Below are positions 58,805 to 64,000 of a stretch of 64,000 nucleotides of DNA, one piece after another. The DNA lies in NCBI GenBank assembly GCA_025618425.1, contig CM046833.1, positions 35,029,967-35,093,966 on the forward strand. Direction: 5' to 3'. This DNA comes from Heliocidaris tuberculata (lineage: Eukaryota > Echinodermata > Echinoidea > Camarodonta > Echinometridae). Under the pieces are notes generated by a model. The model had not been told where the DNA came from, searched no databases, and was given only the letters and a program-made list of their open reading frames with translations. A program made the translations under genes and the position numbers. Positions within the stretch are counted from its first letter, which is position 1. Each line of letters starts with the position of its first letter.

Positions 58805-59948
58805 TTATATTATAATACGTATATTCACAAGATACGCCTTAAAATGGAAAATGTTTGGGATTGCTGCTGCAAAATGATTACGCAGAACGTACATGTTTGA
58901 TGATTTACTTCGGATACTTCTTCGTGTTTAAGATCACCTTTAGCAAGGGCGTCGCTTGACCATTTCGGAGAAGCGGAGCGGGCGTTGGGTCGCAACCCTT
59001 TCTGTTATGCTCATAGCACACGATGACAAACTATCGATAAATATCAATTCTGTAATGTCATTTTCATTGTCGGAATTCTCTTGCATTATGTTACAGAATC
59101 ATCGCTGATTCTCGATGTCAGTGCTGCTTTCGGAGCTGTGGGTGTGATGCTAGTCATCGTCATATTTTTCGTTTTGAGAGGGATGTACCAGACAGACAAT
59201 GACTCCAAATTCGAGACATTAGAGTAAGTTAAACATGCCATCTTTACGTGACCATAATATTTATCGCTGCAGCCCAAGAGGCCGACAGCCAATGCCGCGG
59301 GCGTTCTGTCACTGTTTATAAGAGATCATGAGACCGATACTATCGGTGTCGTAGGCTGTTGGACTACTGGGGTGTCCCTAAAATTTACCCTGTCAACCAC
59401 AATTTTTTTTTTCTTCTTCTTCTTCATAAAGCAAAATATAAGGATTTGGAAGTACACATAGTCATTTCACATCATATCATACTATCATCATGTAGATTAA
59501 CCACTGGCAAAGGGTATTCTTGTCCACTTCGATTCAAATTGAATGAATTTCTATTTCAGTGTGAAAAAGCAATGAAATATTATAAGGATATTAAATGATA
59601 TCATATGAAACAGATTCCTACATTTACAAAACAATGTTAGCCAAACACGGTTCATACCGATTCTTTCTTGCTAGGACTGAATTATAAAGCTCTCTAGGAT
59701 TCTTCAAAATTTAGAGCTGCTATACTTTATGGTGTCTTGTTCCGTGTATATGTATGTTTAATTTGTATCATATCACTTGAATATTTCTTATATATTTTTC
59801 ATTCCTTGTAACTTCATGCATATGTGAAAGGCTTTTGTTTTGGAAATTATCTCCTTCTTTCTGTAGGGAGCCTATGGAAATGACAGGCTTTGGGAAGAGG
59901 GCGACAATACAACGAAAACTTGAAGATCAATTTGAAACGGCTAAGTAG
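50654..59948 (+). CDS. Unrecognised single-pass membrane protein with mucin-like repeat-exon stalk
   Basis: I reconstruct ten exons: 50654-50741, 52504-52548, 52877-52918, 53271-53315, 53756-53809, 54895-54948, 55668-55721, 56688-56744, 59097-59223, 59867-59948. All have AG/GT borders and joining frames: 648 bases, 215 aa. Exon 1 is a signal peptide (MSTLLRTSTLILFVSLCFGF, using the second ATG at 50669; the first is at 50654). Exons 2-8 all start and end in phase 1 and encode a Ser/Thr-rich stalk; four share the core STEK-x-VTT (for example SSSTEKMVTTSSFETSS), so they arose by exon duplication. Exon 9 holds one membrane helix (about residues 154-173, AFGAVGVMLVIVIFFVL), followed by a 42-residue cytosolic tail ending KLEDQFETAK. 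The layout suggests a heavily O-glycosylated type I surface protein. I do not recognise the family. An optional 30-base exon may exist at 54023-54052. The start and any missed exons are uncertain. Confidence 0.75.
50849..51434 (+). mobile_element. Kolobok-like foldback element 2 (intron 1 of the new gene)
   Basis: TTAA at 50845-50848 and 51435-51438. Ends AGGGCAATCCAACCTTGG and CAAGATTGGATTTCCCT. Arms include GAGTTGTCCAC / GTGGACAACTC and AATTTCAAATTGGC / GCCAATTTGAAATT. Same design as 24077 and 63141. Confidence 0.85.
51439..51779 (+). mobile_element. LINE fragment, C-terminal RT tail and 3' UTR
   Basis: It encodes NCSIHDYKTRNASNFHLPQF, then GPAVWNNIP and SFKKYFKSHL, landmarks of the last part of non-LTR retrotransposon ORF2 (Jockey/CR1-like groups), followed by a UTR and a (GAATT)n tail near 51757-51776. 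It abuts the TTAA of the preceding element. It is unrelated in sequence to the LINE at 42664. Confidence 0.7.
51988..52405 (+). mobile_element. Possible piggyBac-like element (intron 1 of the new gene)
   Basis: It starts with GTTAACTCTTTGAGTGCCGA and ends with TTTTGAAGAGAGTTAAACC, giving a weak inverted repeat with TTAA at both ends. The interior is related to 19905-20090. The limits are uncertain. Confidence 0.4.
54023..54052 (+). CDS. Possible optional micro-exon (30 bases)
   Basis: TTTTCCAG acceptor and GTATTG donor border a 30-base phase 1-1 segment encoding GWINIKLLK. Including it would keep the frame (225 aa). It lacks the Ser/Thr character of the neighbouring stalk exons and the donor is weak. 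Confidence 0.3.
55465..55627 (+). mobile_element. Foldback MITE related to 11881-12008
   Basis: GGCCCTGTCTTATTAAGAGT at the left is matched by the complement AGTCCTGTCTTATTGAGGGT of the right end; inner words TTGCGATTGATC and CTAATCAGTTGTAA extend the stem. It lies 40 bases upstream of the stalk exon at 55668. Confidence 0.65.
56050..56150 (+). repeat. AC, TA and GA microsatellites
   Basis: Three dinucleotide arrays in a row: AC to 56072, TA to 56110, GA to 56147, in an intron of the membrane-protein gene. Confidence 0.9.
57050..57960. repeat. CGAC-word-rich repeat with 28-bp hairpin
   Basis: A stretch in the last long intron enriched in GACCA, CGACC, CCGACTGATC and their complements. It includes a perfect 28-bp inverted repeat with 5-base loop at 57826-57886. 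Similar words occur at 44990-45125 and 23237-23315, so it is probably a dispersed foldback family. Confidence 0.5.
57985..58142 (+). repeat. TTTG-rich low-complexity tract
   Basis: (GTTTT)n and (GTTT)n followed by (GTT)n. Cys/Phe-rich frames over it are compositional. Confidence 0.9.
58325..58744. mobile_element. Long foldback element bounded by TA repeats
   Basis: Arms 58325-58431 and 58615-58744 are inverted copies (GAGCCCTCATCGTTCA against TGAACGATGAGGGCTC; TTTTGTACACAC against GTGTGTACAAAA). The right arm has a 16-base tandem duplication (AGCTTGCTCTATATTC). TA arrays flank both sides. Confidence 0.8.
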
Positions 59949-60013
59949 CTGTTTTGGGGGAGTCACCATGTCAAAAGTACACGACAAGATCAATGAACGG
60001 ATAAGTAATTTGA

Positions 60014-60019
60014 AATAAA
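60014..60019 (+). promoter_or_regulatory. Polyadenylation signal of the new membrane-protein gene
   Basis: AATAAA 66 bases after the TAG stop, the first such hexamer downstream, giving a short 3' UTR of about 85-95 bases. Confidence 0.55.
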
Positions 60020-62447
60020 ACATTATCAAACCCTAAATATACTATAGACAATATACAGTTGCAATTAGATGAGAAGAAATATACTGTAAAGTCGTTATAC
60101 CCACCTTTATACATTCAAGATATTATTACACATTTTCTAGGTATGTCGAGTGACCAATCCATATGGATATCAAAATAAATAATATAGACAATCTCCTGGA
60201 ACCTGTAACATAAAGAGTGTATCTCCTCTAAATTAATCTCTTTCAATCGTATCTGTATACTACTTTTATTATACAGTCTATTCACTTTATTTTAAGATAT
60301 ATTCGATTGTAGCATGGACGGAGAAGGTGTTTTTTTTTTTTTTTTTTTTTTTTTTAATCAATAATCGTAAGCCGATTTTTATAGTAGAGGACCCTGGTGA
60401 AATATTTAACTAAAATCATCAAAAACCAACAACGAAACAATTTGCAGGGCATATTTTACGTCTAACAAAGAACGTTTAAATAATAAAGAACTAAGAAATA
60501 AACCCTATTCAAGACAAGAAAACTTCTCTTTTTGCGCTAATGTCAAAATTAAATAGGATTTTGTTGATAAAGCCCACCGCACAAGCACTAAACGATCTGA
60601 CTGTATCCGATTTTGGAAGAATTCGCAATGGCATTTGCAAGGAACATTCAAACATGTAAAATCTTAATAGCAAAGGTCCTGAATAGTCATATGAATAATA
60701 AAATCAGAATTTCAGAGTATTACAAGCCTCCTTGTCATGCTTGTAGGAAAAAAAGCAACATCGAAGCCGAATCGTAGCACCGTAGCGACATCAGACCTTT
60801 CGTGAGTTTGTGTACGACTTGGGAGCCCGTTTGACCTGTTCTCCGACACGAATGCTTCAATACACCTAAGTGTCAATTTTGGTATTCATATCATAACTCA
60901 GAACCTCAATCATCAACTTTACAGTTCATTCACAATTCTTATATCCAATGCCATTGCACTTTCTTCGAAAATCGGATCGTAGTCGGATCGTAAAGAGTGC
61001 GGTTGGCTTAAAATATGGTAAAATATATTTCTTAAGTATTGTATGTAAAAACAATAGAACACGTTTTGAAAAAAAAAAAAGATCTAACAAACGATAGTGT
61101 TGATATAGTTTATTGTTATTGTGTAAATTGACACTAAGATGATTATGGCCGTGCTATGAATTCCTACGTTTTCTAGAAATTTGTCAAACAAACTTCCAAA
61201 TGGTTGTTATCAAAGGGCCTACGTATTCAAACAAGAAGATTTGCCTTTAATAAACTCAACCCCCCTAAATACCGCCATCTTTCAACAGTATTTGGAAAAT
61301 GTCTGTGCGTCTCATTTACCCATCATGAACCACCCTCCCTTGTAGAAGAGTATAGTTTACTTGCAGGCAACTTTTTACTTTTGCAAGTCATAAGTAATTG
61401 CTTGAGAAAAAAAAATCTGCTTATTTCCCAAGCGAGTTGTTAGTAAAATTCAAAATAAAAAGCATTTAATCTCTAATTATAATCTTGAATTAGAAATGAG
61501 CGTAAGATGGCGCTGATCGAAATTTAAAGCAACTTTACGATGCATCCAAACATACGGCCGTTTTTCTTCCTCAGGTTGGATTCTGTTTAGATGTGTTTTT
61601 GTGTGTTGTAATCAAGATATATAGGCATGACAGAAATTTCCCAAATCGACATACAAAAATATTTATACATAAACTTTGTATTTTTACTTTTGTACATGTA
61701 CTATACATTAAAACTATAAACAAGTAATGTATTCACAATGATTCAAAATTAGGTTGTCTTTATTCTGTATTCTATTTTATGTGTGGCTTTAAATCTTTGA
61801 TTGATATCAATATTTCAAATAAATTATGTTTTGTGATGAACCATGCAGAAATAAATTAATGGGTAAATAAGTAAAAAAAAAAAAATAATAATAATAACTA
61901 TTATGCTTCTATGCTGGGAAATGATTTGTGTAATGCGTGAATCAATAATGACAAAAAGTATGTTTTCTGTAAACAATAAATTGGAGAGTTATATTTCCAA
62001 TTATTATACAACCATTTAGAAACTTCAGTTGCGTAGCATAGGTCCAGTCATTGAGGTGGGTATTGGTGTCGGGAGGGAGGGGGGGGGGGTTGACTTGGTG
62101 GATGAAATGGTAGAGAACAAGCCATGGAGTGACGGAGGGTTAGGAAAGAGGTCGTATCATGTCGTTTTTACATTGCTTTTCCTTCGTATGTGTCTTTTTT
62201 GTTATTAATATGAAAATAAATATGTACCGTAAATTCAAAATATCGTATTATACTTTTTTATGTTTTTACATTGTACATTTCTAGTAATTCAACCCTCAGA
62301 CAGCCATGTTGATTTTTCAACGAATAACATCAAAATTCTATTGACAAGTAAAGGATATTGGAAATATTGGGTGATGATAATAACTGTCCTTGATGGGCGG
62401 AGGTCGTGCCATCATGGTGAGAAAAGTGAAAGAGAGAGAGAGAGAGA

Positions 62448-62619
62448 GAAGAAGAAGAAGAAGAAGAAGAAGAAGAAGAAGAAGAAGAAGAAGAAGAAGA
62501 AGAAGAAGAAGAAGAAGAAGAAGAAGAAGAAGAAGAAGAAGAAGAAGAAGAAGAAGAAGAAGAAGAAGAAGAAGAAGAAGAAGAAGAAGAAGAAGAAGAA
62601 GAAGAAGAAGAAGAAGAAA
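62448..62619 (+). repeat. GAA trinucleotide tract, about 57 units
   Basis: An uninterrupted (GAA)n run of about 172 bases preceded and followed by GA repeats. It opens poly-Glu/Lys/Arg and poly-Ser/Leu frames which are not genes. Confidence 0.95.
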
Positions 62620-62789
62620 GAGAGAGTGTGCGTAAGGGTGGGAGATCTTTGAACTGTAAAACAAAAAAATCCTTAGAAGCGTAGCGGACATGGCAAATAA
62701 ATCCATATTCCAAAAGGGAAAGAGAGGCCGATTTCGTTTCCCTTGCTGCATTCCCTATGCTTAAGTACAGTGATTGTATGTCACCGAGG

Positions 62790-62911
62790 GCTAGAAAAGT
62801 TCTTCCCGGGACCCTCGCCTCCTTTCACCATGTTTCTTTGTGAATGTATATTTCATTTTGTATTTGATTATGAGAAAGAAATAAATGTATTTTGAATCTG
62901 AATCTGAATCT
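62790..62911 (+). mobile_element. LINE-like 3' tail
   Basis: AGAAATAAATGTATTTTGAA followed by (TCTGAA)n resembles the 3' UTR and tail of non-LTR elements. No ORF upstream is recognised. Confidence 0.4.
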
Positions 62912-63140
62912 TGCTCCGTCTCTTAACTAGAATATTAATCACGTTCTTCGCAACAAGATTGCTCAAGCAAATTATGATGAAATGAGATATTTTGAGAAAT
63001 GACGATGAGTCTGTCTGTGGAAAAACGAATGAGGGGGCATTATCATATATATTCATCACAATCACTGTGTGCCATTCATGCATGGCGTCACTAATGATAT
63101 ACATATATTTATTCATTTCTTTCTTTCCTTATGTATTTAA

Positions 63141-63687
63141 AGGGGAAGTCCACCCTGACATCAAGCTAATTTTAGAAGAAGCAGAAAAAAAAGGAGACAC
63201 AGATCAGTAAAAGTTTTGAGCAAAGCCTGGTAAGAAATAAGAAAGTTATGAATCTTTTGAAGTTGTAATCAGTCAAACAAAAATTGGTAACCCCGTGACG
63301 TATCTTGCGAGGTCCTCTCCCATTTACCCTGTACTAAAAATATCATAAATTTACATTTTCTCTAGAGAAAATATGTAATTATACATGCACCTAATATATA
63401 TTATAATTGCACATATGTTTCTTACGCAAAACGGTAAGAAACAAATCTATCCCTTCATCAAAAAGTAAGAAAATGGAAATTTATGAAATTTTCTGTAAAG
63501 GGCGAATCGTATAGGTCCTCGCAAGATACGCCAATGAGTTTCCAATTTGTGTGTGATTGATTACAACTTCAAAAAAAAATCATAATTTTCTTATTTCTTA
63601 TCGGATTTTGCTCAAACCTACACTAATCTGTTTCTCTCATTGTTCTGCTTTTATTGAAATAAACTTATATAACGTTGGACATTCCCT
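63141..63687 (+). mobile_element. Kolobok-like foldback element 3 (TTAA-flanked)
   Basis: TTAA at 63137-63140 and TTAT at 63688-63691. Ends AGGGGAAGTCCACCCTG and GTTGGACATTCCCT. Arms include AAGAAATAAGAAAGTTATGA against TCATAATTTTCTTATTTCTT, and TATCTTGCGAGG / CCTCGCAAGATA. Same design as 24077 and 50849. Confidence 0.82.
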
Positions 63688-64000
63688 TTATAGCACATAT
63701 CCAGTAAATTTTTACATTTTAGTTGCAGGAAAGTTTACTCAGGCTATTCACTAAACATAAAAATGTATACATAGTTATGATGGAAAGGGCCTTTTTTTTT
63801 TTTTTTTTTTTTTTAAAGCAAACCGTATTTGATTCATGGACTGCTGTCCTTTTTGCCATGAGATTATTACCTATTGACTAATGATTTGCATGTTGTGGAA
63901 AGTAATAAAGAAGCAGTGGGGCATTCCCGTGAGATAGACCACGCCTTGTAGGATCACGGTTCGTAAAAACAACGCACATCTTTAAAAACACACACACACA

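Larger units (their letters stand above)
59949..63136. other. Downstream region without a recognised gene
   Basis: After the poly(A) signal I see no exon that I can support. Contents: T-run 60329-60355, A/G-rich words near 60740-61010 (GATCGTAGTCGGATCG), a GAA tract 62448-62619 and a LINE-like 3' tail near 62880-62911. Confidence 0.6.

Noticed and set aside
62260..62751. Poly-Lys, poly-Arg, poly-Ser and poly-Leu frames
   Set aside because: Direct translation of the GAA tract in each frame.

Overview
The window is animal (eukaryotic) nuclear DNA: AT-rich, with split genes, GT-AG introns, many microsatellites and dense non-autonomous transposons. The best guess is an invertebrate deuterostome, most likely an echinoderm such as a sea urchin. 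That rests on a tandem array of cytochrome P450 genes close to the vertebrate CYP3A type, CR1/L2-like LINE remnants and abundant TTAA-flanked MITEs. The species cannot be fixed from sequence alone.

Region 1 (1-40257) is a tandem CYP3-like P450 cluster, all on the + strand. It starts with a lone terminal exon of an upstream member (4334-4423). Next is one intact 13-exon gene, gene A (9026-19473, 540 aa), with membrane anchor, oxygen-binding, ExxR, PERF-type and heme-Cys motifs. Then comes a duplicated remnant of exons 3 and 4 only (21825-22664). Last is a second 13-exon copy, gene B (24854-40257), in which all 13 exons can be recognised, but exons 2, 3 and 6 carry a frameshift and two stop codons while exons 7-13 are intact. 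A tRNA-Arg(UCU) gene lies antisense inside intron 7 of gene A. Introns hold MITEs, an AATCA-rich expansion that carries extra copies of the exon 8 splice acceptor, and a SINE-like element whose 5' end resembles 7SL RNA.

Region 2 (about 40.3-50.6 kb) has no recognised host gene. It holds a 5'-truncated LINE with broken reverse-transcriptase C-terminal sequence, GC-rich and simple repeats, a tRNA-like pseudogene, and a 2.35 kb pyrimidine-only 36-bp minisatellite. The minisatellite keeps all three forward frames open but is not judged coding.

Region 3 (50654-59948) holds what I consider the most interesting item: a previously unlabelled gene reconstructed from at least 10 small exons. It encodes a signal peptide, a Ser/Thr-rich stalk built from tandemly amplified symmetric phase-1 exons (shared core STEK-x-VTT), one transmembrane helix and a 42-residue basic/acidic tail (215 aa). 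Most exons are too short to stand out as ORFs. A polyadenylation signal follows the stop codon.

Region 4 (60-64 kb) has no gene that I can support. It contains a long GAA tract, LINE tails and another TTAA foldback element. Across the window at least nine elements begin with AG(G) or similar and sit between TTAA (or one-mismatch) sites, and three more look piggyBac-like.
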